Positions 10,101-22,095 of a stretch of DNA of 64,000 nucleotides are shown here, one piece after another. Position 1 is the first letter of the stretch, and each line of letters starts with the position of its first letter. The notes below the pieces were generated by a model, which did no database searches, was not told the DNA's origin, and saw nothing but the letters and a program-made list of their open reading frames with translations. A program made the translations under genes and the position numbers. The stretch is from Hofstenia miamia (taxonomy: Eukaryota > Xenacoelomorpha > Acoela), in NCBI GenBank assembly GCA_004352715.1, contig SCFE01000029.1:480979-544978 (forward strand), given 5' to 3'.

Positions 10101-13100
10101 CACCAATCGTGACATACAGCTAGGTCAATCATTCTGATAAGCAATATTACGTGGGAGGAACACTTTGATTGAACAGTACAAACAATGTGGAAAACTACTC
10201 AATTTCTGTGCTAGTTGCCCGTTGATTGTTTTTGTAAACTATTAAATCTTCAATTTGCGGTTAAAATTTAGCACATCTAATAATTTGTTTTATTTCATTC
10301 ATATTTGTTAAGGTTAGTTGTATGTATAATTTTCTCGCCATATATTGAAGTGTTTAGTTTTTAAGTAAGGCAATTATACTACAAATTGTCTTATTTAATT
10401 AGTGAGATGTTCACTGAAAACATCTCTTTATATCGTGGACTGATTTATCGACTCCATTTTTCAGTTGATTGATAGATTTTGCATGGAAAACCAATTTTTT
10501 TAAAATCTACTTGTCAGTAAACGATTTACCAAGAGGGCAAATGAAATATTTCGTCTTCACCAAAATATTAACTCATTTTGGAGAAGAATCTTAGTGTAAA
10601 AAGACAGTTGATTTATAGTTCAGACTGTGTCACTTTCATGTAATTATTTGTATCGCATCTATTTTAGATAATAAATTCTGCAGATACAAAGTATCAAACT
10701 AAAAGTGGCGCCATGACTGAAGATGAAAAGGCCGAATATCAGGTAGCTGCTTTCCCTAAAATGTAAATTTAGAATGGTATTTATTTTTGGAAATGCACGG
10801 CATTTATAATAGCAAGCTTGAATTAGAGTTGAAATTTCATAAATTTACATTTTGAGTGCATTTACATGGTTTTGTTTTATATCTTAATATTGGATGGGAT
10901 TTCTGTCAAGATTTGGATTTTGAGGGCTATATTACGTGTTTACAATTTTCATTGATATATAAGAATAAATTACTGTATTTGTCCGTAGGTTGAATTTAAT
11001 AAGAAGTACAAAGAAGAGATGAAGAAGTTCGGAATGTTCAGACGAAGTCAAGATAGTATGAAATTCTTGTTGGATAATGTACATCTGGTTTGTGAGGAAA
11101 CTGCGAACTATCTTACACTCTACTGCATTGAGTTGCAAATAGAAGAGGTCTGTATGTATAAAAATCTAGTTTTCTGCGGCCACGGCTCAGCCGTTAGCCG
11201 GTTGTAGGTGCGGCCTGCTGCGGGCCAAAGATTTTGTTTTACGGCTAAAATACCCTGTAAGTTTCATTTCTGAACAATTTATTTCCATGATTTTTATTTT
11301 TGTTTTTAAAACTTAGGTTTGACAATTTTCTTTAATTGTTTGAACTATGAGCATGTTTTAATCGTTCCAGTGATAACTGCAGTATTTCACTTAGTAGTAG
11401 TAAAAAGCGCAAAAACATTAAGGCTAGCGGCTGACTATGCTAAAGCATTATGGCCCGGCAACGACCGTCTAAGAACAAAATTTATTTTGCATTGCCGGCT
11501 AAAGCCTTGAAAATTGTCTTCACCGCAACGCACTAGTTTCCATATGGAAAATTTTAATAAAATACATTTTTTTAAAAATTTAAACACGACTCGTAATGCC
11601 CTAGGCAAATAAAAGCATTTTCTTATCTTTAGCTATCAATTATATTTTAATTTCGATACTACGCTTTGTCATATTTGTTCTTCCTTGAAACAACTCGTGC
11701 CTTGTCTTTGTTAGTTATTTGCACATACAAAATTTTTCATTGTCAGTGCTGTTACCATTGCTATTGAATATTCAAGCATATTATACATGGTTATTTGCAC
11801 AAAATACTGTATGTATGATTTGCAATAGAGTAAACCGGTTTTAAGTGTATAGCCAGTTGATTCCCCATTGAATTTTTTAAATATAGCCCGAGTATGTGAC
11901 TAATTCTATTTTTAAAATTTGAAATCTCTTTTACCATTGAATGTTTATTTTATTGTGATTTGTTTACAAGTTCATTATTTAGAAAGGCAATTTAATGCAG
12001 CAAGTTGCTCATCAAGTGATTGTAATGCAGTATATTTTAACTTTGGCAAAGGAAATGAAACTCGATCCACGAGCTTGCATTCGTCCTTTCTTCTCCAAAT
12101 TTGACTCAATGGATGCGCAATACAGAGACGCTTTCACCGAAGAGCTTAATGGATTCATTGACCGAGTACGAAAGCGTGCAGAAGTTAGAATTCAAAACGC
12201 AGTCAAGGAATATGAAGAAGTAATTCTTTCTCTAAGTACTTATATATAATTTTCTGATGTTAAAAAACATCAAAAATATGATCCATTTTGAATAATTACT
12301 TTGACTATTTTAGGAAGAAAGACAGAAGAGACTTGGTCCTGGAGGCATTGATCCTGTTGAAGTATTTGAATCTTTACCAAAAGTAGGGAATTGTTTGTTT
12401 ACAAAGTTACATTTTTGCGGTTTTCTCATTTCAAACTTAATGCTTAATCATTTTGCACTAGACCAGTTGTTGAAAACTTTTTTTTATCAATGAACCCCTT
12501 TTCCGTTTAATTTTATAGCTAGACCCCCTCCCGCTTGCAAACAAATCATTAATAAAATAGTAGAGGCATTGTTAATATTACGGAATATTTTTTCTTCTAG
12601 TATTTCAAAATAGTGTATTTTTTAGAAATTCAGTTAATGAAACAGTTCTAAATTAGAATTGCCCTATGCTCCACCAATTCGCTATTTTTTGTGTTTGGAC
12701 TCCAAGTCAATTTGCATGGACCGCAGTTGAGACCCACCACACTACACAATTGAGAAACATCTGAGGCATTTTTAATTATAAATATCATTTTCTTGATACA
12801 GCAATCGTATTAGTGATTTGCTTTTATATTATAGGGTTTTTCGATCTATTTAATAAACTTTGCTATCAAAATAATGTTTCATTCAATTTAATAGCAAAAT
12901 TAAATCAAGGGTTATGTATACGTCCATGTTTCAGATTTTAAAATATTGGCGAGCTAAAATAAAAACAGTGTAAAATTTTATTTGGTAAGTCAAGAACAGA
13001 AGAATACAGAAAATACCAAAGAACGCACCAAGAAACCAGTTATCTGTAGAAAGCAAATCTCCGACGTTGATAGAAACTGAATCATTGACAATTATTTATG

Positions 13101-14949
13101 GTGCATCAGCAACTACACGTTCATCAACATTTGGTATCAATTATCAAACCATTGGTAGTATTTTATGCAAATACTACAAGAACAATGTTACGCGTTACAG
13201 GCAAGCATGGTGGTGATCGACGTTCAAAGCTATCTTTCGAAATTAAGGAAAAACTACTCAATTGATAAACACCGTATTCTTGCTCTTAATAATCTCATCG
13301 ATTGCCTATTGAGTGAGTCATCAACATTTGGTATTAATTATCAAACCATTGGTAGTATTTTATGCAAATACTACAAGAACAATGTTACGCGTTACAGGCA
13401 AGCATGGTGGTGATCGACGTTCAAAGCTATCTTTCGAAATTAAGGAAAAACTACTCAATTGATTAACACGGTACTCTTGCTCTTAATAATCTCATCGATT
13501 GGCTATTGAGTGAGTTTGCTGTTAAGGTATCAAAGTCTACTTTTGATCAAGCCCTACATGCCTTTTATTACACTTTGAAGGGGACTACTGAGGTATCTGA
13601 ATGGAGAAACTGTGAGTGTACTATTTCATTCAGAATAGAGTACATGTCTGAATTCAGATATTCAGAGAATCCAGTTGGAGGCAAAAACTTAGTTTTTATA
13701 GATGAATTTGGATTTTCTGTTGTTTCTCGACCTCAGGAGGTAGGAGTAAAAAGAGCTTACGCTTATGTATGTGTTTCAGTTCAGCAGCTCAAAGCAAAAA
13801 CCTTGCTGTCATTGCTGCAATGAGTCGAGAAGGTGTGATTAATTTTAAGGTTAATCAGAGCCCTGTCAATGATGAAGATGGCAAAGAATGTCTGAGGGAT
13901 TTACATCATAGATATTTACTTAATGGAATCGACTCCCGTTATTTATCATGGATGATGCAAGGATTCATTGGTATCATGGTTTGGGAGAGTATTCCGAGGT
14001 TTCTGGTTTTAAAATTGGGAACTTCCCTTTTTCTAAACCCTATTGAGTGTATTTTCTCTATATGGAAGAATTTAGTCATAAGAGGAGAAGCTAAGAATGA
14101 AGCCCATCTGAGGCTGAGGTAAATTTTAAAGGATAAATTTGAGGAAATTGTGCAAGCGCAATGTTATGACTTCTACATCCACATGGTTAGAAATTTACCT
14201 AGATGTTCTCAATGTGAGATTATTCTTGAGTAAAACCTCTTTGTATAAAACATTTTTTACTTTTATATTTATTTTTAATTCTATTGTTTTGATCGCAAAG
14301 TTTATTTAATGATTTCAACGTTTATTCTTTTGATTGCAAGGTTTATTAAATGATAGCAGTAATTCATTTCATTGAAAACCCCAATATTATCATATTAAAA
14401 ATATATACTTTGTTAGTTTAACATTTTAAAATTATGATATCTGTGGTATTGCAAAAAGAGCTACAAAATACTTCACACAATTCAACCATAAGAGACGAAA
14501 TTTTGTGGTGTCGTATTTATTAAAATCCCAATAGTACATTGTGATAAGTATGATGAAACATATTCCGCATTCATATAGGAGATCATTTGTGGTTATTGGC
14601 AATTGAAATGAACGAATAGTTGCACTACTTTATAATAAAATGAAAGTGTTCTTATACTAATTCAAAATGTGTCATTGATTTTTAGCATGATCCATTTTAT
14701 GCTTTTATTTATATCATGTTCCTTTAAAAATATTTTTAGGAGATGCAGGAGTGCTTTGAAAAGAAAGATATTCCAATGCTGCAAAAGGTCATTAGTCAAA
14801 TGCCTGAAGAAGATGCACGTTATCATATGGATAGATGTGTAAAGTCAGGTTTATGGGTGCCTGATGCTAATGCAGAGACTGACAAGCCAGAAGATAGTGA
14901 AGTTTATGAGGTTGTAGATGATGAAGCCGCTAAACAATCATCAGCATAA
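7153..14949 (+). CDS. CDC37: CDC37, HSP90 co-chaperone for kinases (10 exons)
   Basis: Coding exons deduced from protein similarity and GT-AG sites: 7153-7188, 8598-8731, 8841-8904, 9280-9375, 9423-9473, 10668-10742, 10989-11147, 11983-12219, 12314-12382, 14740-14949 (stop TAA). All phases join without a frameshift and give 376 aa, very close to animal CDC37 (about 380). The N-terminus has DYSKWNHID then [13 protein letters not shown], containing the CK2-type serine (Ser14 here) needed for kinase binding in known CDC37. The middle has [13 protein letters not shown] and [13 protein letters not shown] (HSP90-binding domain). The C-terminal part has [17 protein letters not shown] and [17 protein letters not shown]37 is cytosolic and loads protein kinases onto HSP90. 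Intron 4 is only 47 nt with a weak donor (GTACGA). Intron 1 hosts an antisense gene and intron 9 a transposase relic. A possible poly(A) signal AATAAA is at 15402. Confidence 0.95.
7568..8260 (-). CDS. CCDC85-family coiled-coil protein, single exon, nested in CDC37 intron 1
   Basis: An intact 230-aa frame, antisense to CDC37 and wholly inside its first intron (7189-8597). The family signature is clear. LSREEL lies near residue 11, followed by heptad-rich helices. Residues about 57-118 are the CCDC85 core, with [20 protein letters not shown] then [20 protein letters not shown]. Residues 125-175 are Ser/Asn-rich and poorly conserved. The C-terminal 55 residues ([13 protein letters not shown] onward) form another charged helix. 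CCDC85 proteins (vertebrate CCDC85A/B/C, nematode PICC-1) are adaptors tied to cell junctions and transcription control; the role here is inferred from the family only. The start is the first ATG in frame before the conserved helix. Being intronless, it may have arisen by retroposition or intron loss. Confidence 0.85.
   Translation of the reverse strand: MQTVKNTLQELSREELEDKYTRLLHHSRQQEANMKMANGLLSDNLKEIKDLKVINKELAEDNEEVRELCRLIDEDRSKGRKLARDWQMFGKYAARVLRQEVAQYKDKLDELDLKQQEILSDSRLQFRRTNKSTQTETQLYSEIHGKRECGDGDSYHSSNDSLNDSLKHQKGTAAVISAERLLDFHYELKKAQKTKKYYKNLSHEDRNTLQTMCQAIEKDLKESNCYYEYL
13040..14233 (+). pseudogene. IS630/Tc1-type DDE transposase relic in CDC37 intron 9
   Basis: Broken frames resemble an IS630/Tc1-superfamily transposase. 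An N-terminal helix-turn-helix-like part ([11 protein letters not shown] near 13206) is followed by [19 protein letters not shown] (13690-13745, first catalytic aspartate), [18 protein letters not shown] (about 13790-13850) and [16 protein letters not shown] (about 14030-14085, terminal glutamate). The second aspartate region is damaged. Several stops and frameshifts plus an internal tandem duplication show it is dead. No terminal repeats found. A related fragment lies at 47325-47790. Confidence 0.7.
13121..13514 (+). repeat. 197-bp tandem duplication inside the transposase relic
   Basis: 13121-13317 and 13318-13514 are near-identical, starting TCATCAACATTTGGTAT and ending at the TTGAGTGAG stretch. 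Only a few substitutions separate the units (for example AACACCG/AACACGG), so the duplication is recent or homogenised. Confidence 0.85.
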
Positions 14950-15952
14950 TTTTATTGTTATAGTATAGTTTTCTAATTCTTGATTTGTTTTGGTACACGC
15001 TGTAATAGAATAATTGATATTTGCTAACTTATCTGGAAACAGTGTGTTGTTGGCTATCATAAAATTTCGCACTACAGTATTCCTAATTTTTTACAGTTAT
15101 TATAATTTTTAAACATGCTTCACATTCACGGAAATGTTCAAGATACATATTCAATTATTTTAAAACCGTATCAATGCCTGTTGGCGGTCTCAATAATTAT
15201 TAGCTAATTTTGTTTATAACTCTTCGACTAAAACTTGTTCCATATATGTAATATGTGTCAACGTTTATCCATTCAAAATTTTGAGTTTTACAATTTCATT
15301 TTTTAAATATTTAGTCTAAATGAAGAAATGCTGTAATTTTTAAATTTGATTACAGTAATTTATGAAAAAACCTTGACAATGTGAACACGTATACAATTAT
15401 CAATAAAAAAAGATTTTACATTGCGAAAATCTATTTTCGATAAAAAAACTTAAATTCATATGTTTATATGTAGTTATTTAATAACTGAAGTTTTTAAAAA
15501 TATTTGATTACGATTTTGTTAAAAAAAATAACACCTGAACTATGAATAAACGATTATACACAAATTACGCATCACATTTCATTGCAAATTGTCTTCTGAA
15601 TTATTTCGATAAAGAATCATCAATCTAGATGTTGTTTCATATGCTTTCGTATATTCCTTATCCCAAAATACACTATTTTGCAGATTCTTACCAATCAATT
15701 TCTTAAAGGACATTTATTGCATGACTAACAAAATGATGAGTGTCAACATTTAGTTTAATCATTACAATAAGCATGTAATTATGGATTACAACTGTGTAAC
15801 AATCAAGTGAAATGAAATATGTATATTAGAGTTGCTTTTTACAATATAAAATAATGTTTGCAACTCTAAATAACGTCAAATTATAGAAATATAGGAACAA
15901 AACACATACAAAAATAACTACAATTACTAACTTGGGCTATGGCGAATTTGGT
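14950..15952. other. CDC37 3' flank, no gene recognised
   Basis: AT-rich, no coherent frame. AATAAA at 15402-15407 is a candidate CDC37 polyadenylation signal about 450 nt after the stop; none closer was seen. Confidence 0.4.
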
Positions 15953-16200
15953 TTAGATGCGGTCTTTTGAATAATCACTATTATAAAATTTAAAACCTTG
16001 CAATTTGTATTCAAACCTTTCGTTGTATACAAGGGCTTCCAAATATTTAGAAGCCCTTGGTTGTATAACTACAGAATCATTTTTTAATTTCGTTTTTGAA
16101 TACTCTTTATTTATTTGTTTTATAGATTTAGGTACATTATTCCATATATTTATTGATGTGTTGAGAAATGAATTTTTCATTATTTTCTTGTTATATGGAA
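15953..16200 (-). pseudogene. C-terminal fragment of a non-LTR retrotransposon ORF2
   Basis: The minus-strand frame (75 aa) reads SFLNTSINIWNNVPKSIKQ, which matches the conserved end of CR1/Jockey-type ORF2 (pattern S.NxWNxLPxxI), then FKxxLK-like residues. No reverse-transcriptase core is attached, so this is a severe truncation. Confidence 0.55.
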
Positions 16201-16225
16201 GAGGTTCAATTTTTAGGGTTCTAAG

Positions 16226-16342
16226 TAGTTATGGAGGCCAAGACGAGGTTTTACTTTTTCTGATTGGTCTAGAGGGAACCTTTGACCCTTGCCAGCTCGT
16301 GGCTATTGATGGGGAGTGTTGTAGTGACGTCAAGGAAATTTT
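16226..16342 (+). repeat. About 115-bp interspersed repeat, copy 1
   Basis: Shares roughly 80 percent identity by eye with 22096-22209 on the minus strand; TTGATTGGTCTA-like and CCCTTGCCAGCTCGT blocks are common to both. In both places it abuts the end of a LINE fragment, but in opposite relative orientation. Could be a SINE or MITE piece. Confidence 0.6.
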
Positions 16343-17117
16343 AGTTATTGATTCCTGTACTTTTACTAGTTTTTGTGTTATTTATGCACCTAATTTAGTT
16401 AGCCTGTTTTGTTTTACTTTATTACATACACACATGTTTCTGCCAATATATGTGACATTGTTAGCTGGGGGTTTACTTTGCGTTTGTGATGATACATTGT
16501 TGACTAATGATTAATTTTCTTAACCATAAAAAATTCCATGTGATTTTTGTCACCTAGTCTATCTATATTCGCTACAATTTTTAATTCCGTTTTTACTAAT
16601 AGATACATGTAGTTTTCGCTAATACAAATTGAGGAAAATATTTTTTCGTCAAGCAATTACATGCATTGAAAATTAAACATTTGCTTTTTGAAATCAATAA
16701 AATGCAAATTATCTGGTAAAACTTAACACATGTTTGAATTAAAGATATAATAAATCGTTAAAAACGTAATGTCTAATGTAAGCGATAAAAACCAACTAAT
16801 TTTCTGAAAAATCAAAACTAGTTTATGCAAAAATTAATGGTTGAAAATATTTAAACGCATGTGGTAAAACCCACATTTTGAGACAAGATAAAATGTAATT
16901 TATTCCGCATTTTGCTTATGTGACCTATCACAGTAATAAATTTGTCTATTGTTTAGTTCATCTCATTGTTGATGTTAAGTTCGTATAATATCACCAATCG
17001 CTTTCTTAATTTTCCCATACACATACTTTCGGCAAGAGTTGTTCATCTGATGCTGTTAAGACTGAACAACATCAACGCCCAATGAGATATCTAAGTATGG
17101 AATAAGAAACATGCATA
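16343..17117. other. Unannotated AT-rich stretch
   Basis: No recognised gene or repeat. It ends at the TA target duplication of the element that follows. Confidence 0.5.
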
Positions 17118-18412
17118 TACAGGGTGATTTATAAGTAGAGAACAACTTTAAATGGAAATAGTAAACATTCATTTTCAAAAACAGAAACAGATAAGCTTTT
17201 AACTAAAAGTACAATAAATGGGGTTTTATGTGGCATATCTGTGCGCCATTTACGAGTCTCAGTCATGTAATGCGAGCTAGAATTGAGTGCACTACATTTT
17301 GCAAAGTTGCAGCATCAATGATACTGAATTCTTCAATGATTTTTTCTTGAAAGGAATCTAAATTAAGATGTTTTGGAATAAATCTTATGCTTGATGTTTC
17401 CCCAAAACCAAAAATCGCAAGGTGTTTAATCTGGTGAATGAGGGGGCCAAAATAAATCAAATGAGTGACTGATAACTCGCTCTCCAAAATTTTCACGCAA
17501 AAACGAAATTGTGTTGCGAGCTGTATGGGGAGTAGCCCCATCTTGAATGAAGAAAGTCTTTTCGTATTTTCGTTTTCTCTCAGCTTGGGAATTATATGAT
17601 ATTTAATCATTTCAAGATAATTCTCCTTTCAAACTGATTCATTATATGCAAAAAAAATGAGGAGGCAATATGAATTTCGGGGTAAATGCAACAGCAACTG
17701 TGATTTTCGGGGAGTGCAAAGGTCGATTTAAATTGATGTTAGGATTTTCTGATGCCCATACATAGCCTGATAAGGATGACAACTCATACATTAAGATGAT
17801 AATGAGCTTCATTGGTCCACAAAATCTCATCCAACACTGGTAATAAACGTGTATCAAACAAGTTTGCAAATTCCTGTCGATGTTCCATATCACCATCTTC
17901 AAGGCCATGTACAAATTTAGGCTTGCATTTTTTAAAGTTTAAGTACTCCTTGGTTATTTTTCTGACTAGAGTGAGTAGCTAATTCCAGTTTCTCTTTCAT
18001 ATTGTCTCAAAGAACTTGTACCACAGGTATTGCTATTGGCTTGATTTAAATGTAATGCTCTCACTTCATCAACTTTAACTTCATCAATTATGGAAGGACG
18101 CCCAGGTTTATTGAAATCATGTAGAGAAAATGTTTTTTCAAATTTTTGAATCAGCTTGGTTATTGCAGAGGCATGGAAAGGATCATTTTTAAGGTTATGC
18201 TTGGTTTTATATGCACTAAAGCAAAGGGTTGGTGAAGACGAATTTGCATTAAATAACTGCACCAGTCCCTGTTGTGTTGGTAAGTGTATTTAACAGATAG
18301 TTGACGTGTAGAGTACTGAAAATTGTTGAGAAATATGAAACCCCAAAGAATGTTCAACACATAAATTATACAAATATACAAATTGACGATTGGCTAGAAA
18401 AATCACCCTGTA
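17118..18412 (-). mobile_element. Tc1/mariner-superfamily element with TIRs and TA duplication
   Basis: Terminal inverted repeats CAGGGTGATTT (17120-17130) and AAATCACCCTG (18400-18410) are flanked on both sides by TA, the expected target duplication. The 1.29-kb size is typical. The minus strand encodes a damaged transposase. Its N-terminal helix-turn-helix (FSLHDFNKPGRPSIIDEV, about 18160-18070) leads to EILWTNEAHYHLN (near 17830). A broken C-terminal part follows (17263-17610, ending NVVHSIL). At least three frame breaks make it inactive. Confidence 0.85.
17263..18262 (-). pseudogene. Transposase of the 17.1-18.4 kb element, frameshifted
   Basis: Minus-strand fragments 17966-18262, 17642-17914 and 17263-17610 read as successive parts of one IS630/Tc1-type transposase. 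GRP hinge, DEILWTNEA and a C-terminal LDSFQEKIIEEF...LQNVVHSILAR block follow in order. The DG(A)xPH region is decayed. Assigned by motif order, not alignment. Confidence 0.65.
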
Positions 18413-21400
18413 CAACGCTTTTTCAAAATTAAATGGAAAATAAACTCTACAACTATTGTGTGTATTATGAAATTGTGTGATAGACAATTTCTAATAACAG
18501 ACTGAATTTAACATGGGAATGAGATGAGACCACCTTCATAATTAAATAAATGCACACTCACACAAAATTAAGTTGCAAAGGGAATGTAATAAATGTTATG
18601 TATTTTTACTAGCAATCTATCTGATATACAAAAATGCTAAGTTTATACAACCGGAAATGTTTAAAATGCTTTGAGATTCTTTTTTAGTGCTTAAGCGAAA
18701 AACAAGGAGAAATAATAATTGTCTAAAAACAGAATAAAATGTTTTAACCTCTTAATGAGCAGAATATGAGATTTTTGAAAAAAAAATTTGTTAAAGTGTA
18801 TGTGTATTTTATGCCTCTGATGGCCATCCAATGATTTTTTCAAAAAAATTCAAATTAAAATCTCCAGCACAATGTGCTTCTGATGTTTTCTGGGGTCTAA
18901 ACCCTCGCATAGACATTGACACTACAAATTTCAATTCACCAGAAGCAGGTGGAATTTTAAAGAGAAATATTGATAGACTATATGTTGAAGGATTTCAAAA
19001 ATCTTTTCCCTTGTTGATGGAGACAGTGAGGAAGATGATAGTGTCCATTTTATTTTATCACAGACATTTTGTGGAATATAGTTTAATGTCATGTGAATAA
19101 TATTAGATAGTTGTTGTTGATGTAATGTATTGATATATTTCACCTCTCAATCATATATACAGAGAATAATAGTAATGATGTCTTGTTTCAAATTCACACA
19201 TGTAAAATTATCAAATTGTGATATTACAATGTCAATTTAATTCTTGACCAATGGCTAGTAAATGTATATTTTCAACCTTATGCATGTATACACATCACAG
19301 AGTACATTAAAATATTAGCAAAATTTACTGTTTCAACTACATCCAATCAAACATGTAAATGACGCCCTCACCAATATTCTTAAATATTGGTGATGGTAAC
19401 CTTATTTTGAATATTTTATACTTTAAAATTTATGGTTTATATGAAATCAGCCATTTTGACAGGCGACATCTAGTAGAATTTAAAATTATTCTGTTGCCTA
19501 AAATTATTAGTTTGCACCCTCCAACTGCATGAAACTCTAATGGCTCTCGTTTTTTATTGGCTGTTTGAAATTTGGGGCATAAAACAGCGAAAATTCTCTA
19601 GTTTATCATTAGGTCTTTATGATGTCTTCTACCCAAGGCGATACATAATATTATGTATCGCCTTGCTTCTACCCCATCTGAAACTACTACTTTTATGTCA
19701 ACTCAGGCGTCAGTCTATCAATGCCTGGATAGAGTTAAACAAAGTCGAAGAAACTACTGCTAAGCATTACCCACGCCTCATTTTTGTGCAGGACTGACTT
19801 AATGTTCTATTTACTAGTGGTTGAATATATATTTTAATAAGTTAGAAACCAAAGAATTACCAATATTTTTTCACTACATTTCATTTAACTTTGATTATAC
19901 ATATAAATATTTTCACATTTTTTCTGGTGAAAGTATATAAACTCTTGTATATTGCTACATAAATTTATTTATTGCTCTCCATGGTTTATATCTTGAATTA
20001 TATTTTAGACATGTGTTATATTAATTGATATTATTATTAACTTGATTGATTATTTATAATTATCAAAAATAGACAAACCCCCTGTATTTTTTCATATATG
20101 GTGGTTTGCATAAAAGTAGGAGTTTGACAAAGGAAAATTCAGTTTAGCATTTGTTGTAGTCAGGGTTAACAAAAATATAAAATCATATGTGATTTTAGCT
20201 AGATTAGTATTCATATACATTATTTCCAAATGTATAGTTAAGAAATGAAAACCCTGTCTTTTTATTACAAGTTACAATGTGTGCTAAATTAATGACCATG
20301 TAAAACAAAAGCATTTATTGGTTTAGAGTAGATGATAGAATTTTTACTCATTTACAAAGTTTAGAAAGGAGTTTACATTCCTTTTTATACCAAAATCACT
20401 GTAAGTTACAATCTGAAATAGTGAATACAAAATACTATTGAAAAAATTATATTATAAAACAAAATTATTGTCTACCTGAAAAATCTTTGAATGTTACAAT
20501 ATAAAATAATGAATATCTATGAATGTAAAATTTCACATTTACATGCTTAAGATATCAATCTTTAAGGAAATCCATATTAGCATTTGTTGTAATCGAAAAT
20601 AATACCAATAATAATATACAAAATCTCATTCTCTGTAAAATATTTGTAAAGGGTTTAAAATTAAAAATATACCTCTACTCTAGTAGTCTAATTGATGATG
20701 AAATTGCACTTTACACCTTGGTTGAAACAAATCTATAAATTAATTTTTCCAAACAAAACAAAAATTTGTTAGTTAATGTAATTTAATTTCTATTACTTGA
20801 TATTTATTCATTTATTATAGTTATGAATTATTATTTGACAAAAGCAATTAGAATGAAATTGTTTTTAAGGTCTTTATTCTAACACAGCAAAATTCCTTTA
20901 AATTTTTATTGTTATGTGATTGATGTGCTTTAACTTGATTAAAAATTACAGTATTTACTATATTAAAGAACTATTTTGTTGGATGAAAAATTATGTCATC
21001 ACATTACGACATTCAAAGGAAATGTTTTCTTGTCTCCTTCACCACATCCAAAAAGCATTTAACTGGTATGAGTGCAATTTTCATAACATTGGCTTTACAT
21101 AAGGAAACCTTACAAATGAACAAATGATTACTTTTATTGAATCTCTGAATTTAGCATGTAGAAAAGAAACATCATTTTGGGCATGTGATAGAATGAACTG
21201 TAAGTTTTTAAATTGATTAATCTCTAAACCCGGGGAACACTTACTCAATCATGGCTACTGACATCCACAAACCATGGGAAATTCTATACACTGTATAAAG
21301 GACTATTTTAAATTTGTATGTCGAATGAACACTCCAGAAGTTATATTATTATCACCATTTATTAATAATAATCAATGTAAATTTAAGAAATTTGTTGGGA

Positions 21401-21593
21401 AACCATTGTACCTAATAATCAATCATTTTGTTTTCTCATTTATTATTGGTATTTTATTAAAATATAACTAGTACATGTAGAAAAGAGTGAAAGGAAAACT
21501 ACATTTTATATTTACTAAACTGTAATACAATATGATTTACAATACCATCACTCTAGAGCTCCATGTCATCATTGTGGAAAAGTTTTTTATTTA
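18413..21593. other. Gene-poor stretch with short open frames
   Basis: Frames at 18831-19100, 19540-19797, 20920-21102 and 21274-21471 are short, AT-driven and match nothing I recognise. The one clear structure is a palindrome at 19634-19665, listed separately. Confidence 0.4.
19626..19673. mobile_element. 32-bp perfect palindrome between 8-bp direct repeats
   Basis: Arms CAAGGCGATACATAAT and ATTATGTATCGCCTTG (19634-19665) are perfectly complementary with no loop. The flanks 19626-19633 and 19666-19673 are both CTTCTACC. An 8-bp duplication and a CA..G terminus are what hAT transposases generate. This looks like an insertion consisting of terminal repeats only. Confidence 0.7.
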
Positions 21594-21986
21594 TCAAAAC
21601 CCTGTAATTTTTGCCCAATGCATTGATGTAGCGTTTAGGCAGAAATAGTAAAAAATTGTTAGCCAGAGTTTTTTTGGAAGTTCGCTAGCAGGACTTGCAT
21701 TTGAAAAAATACACATTAATGACTGTGAATTGACATCATTTAAACGTTGTAAAATATCATCGTCTTCTTGCATGTTGGTGTTGGGAAAGATAATAGCATT
21801 ATTATTAATTGCAGGGCATCTTTGTTTGTGCTGAGCTTTGCGTTTTTCTTTTACAGGCACAGGTGGTGGGATCATCTCTTGTGTTAGAGGGTTATAGTTG
21901 AATGGTGGTGGTGGTAGAGTTGTACATAGCTTGTCAATCAGATTGCCAAGTGAACCGGATGCTAATGTTTCAACAGACATTGCCAA
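21594..21986 (-). CDS. Hypothetical proline-rich ORF, 130 aa
   Basis: Not recognised. The frame starts MAMSVETLASGSLGNLIDKL and has a proline-rich stretch, LPPPPFNYNPLTQEMIPPP (residues about 24-42). A basic patch KEKRKAQHKQR follows, then an acidic MQEDDDILQRL. This composition is unlike random AT-rich frames, so it could be a real exon or a transposon-encoded protein. The last 25 residues look like read-through into non-coding sequence, so a splice donor may precede them. It lies just downstream of a LINE remnant on the same strand and could be part of another element. Confidence 0.35.
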   Translation of the reverse strand: MAMSVETLASGSLGNLIDKLCTTLPPPPFNYNPLTQEMIPPPVPVKEKRKAQHKQRCPAINNNAIIFPNTNMQEDDDILQRLNDVNSQSLMCIFSNASPASELPKKLWLTIFYYFCLNATSMHWAKITGF

Positions 21987-22095
21987 AAGAAAAAATGATT
22001 TCTCGTAGAAGAAAAAATAATGATTTTATCTGACAATTTGAGGTTAATATATAGATTGACTTGTTTAATCAGTCAACACAGAATGACTATACAAT

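Noticed and set aside
9520-10640. Possible transposon remnant in CDC37 intron 5
   Set aside because: No terminal repeats or transposase motifs could be recognised.
11170-11515. GC-richer block in CDC37 intron 7 with GCGGCCACGG and partial inverted pieces
   Set aside because: May be a MITE, similar at its start to 59421, but ends and target duplication could not be defined.
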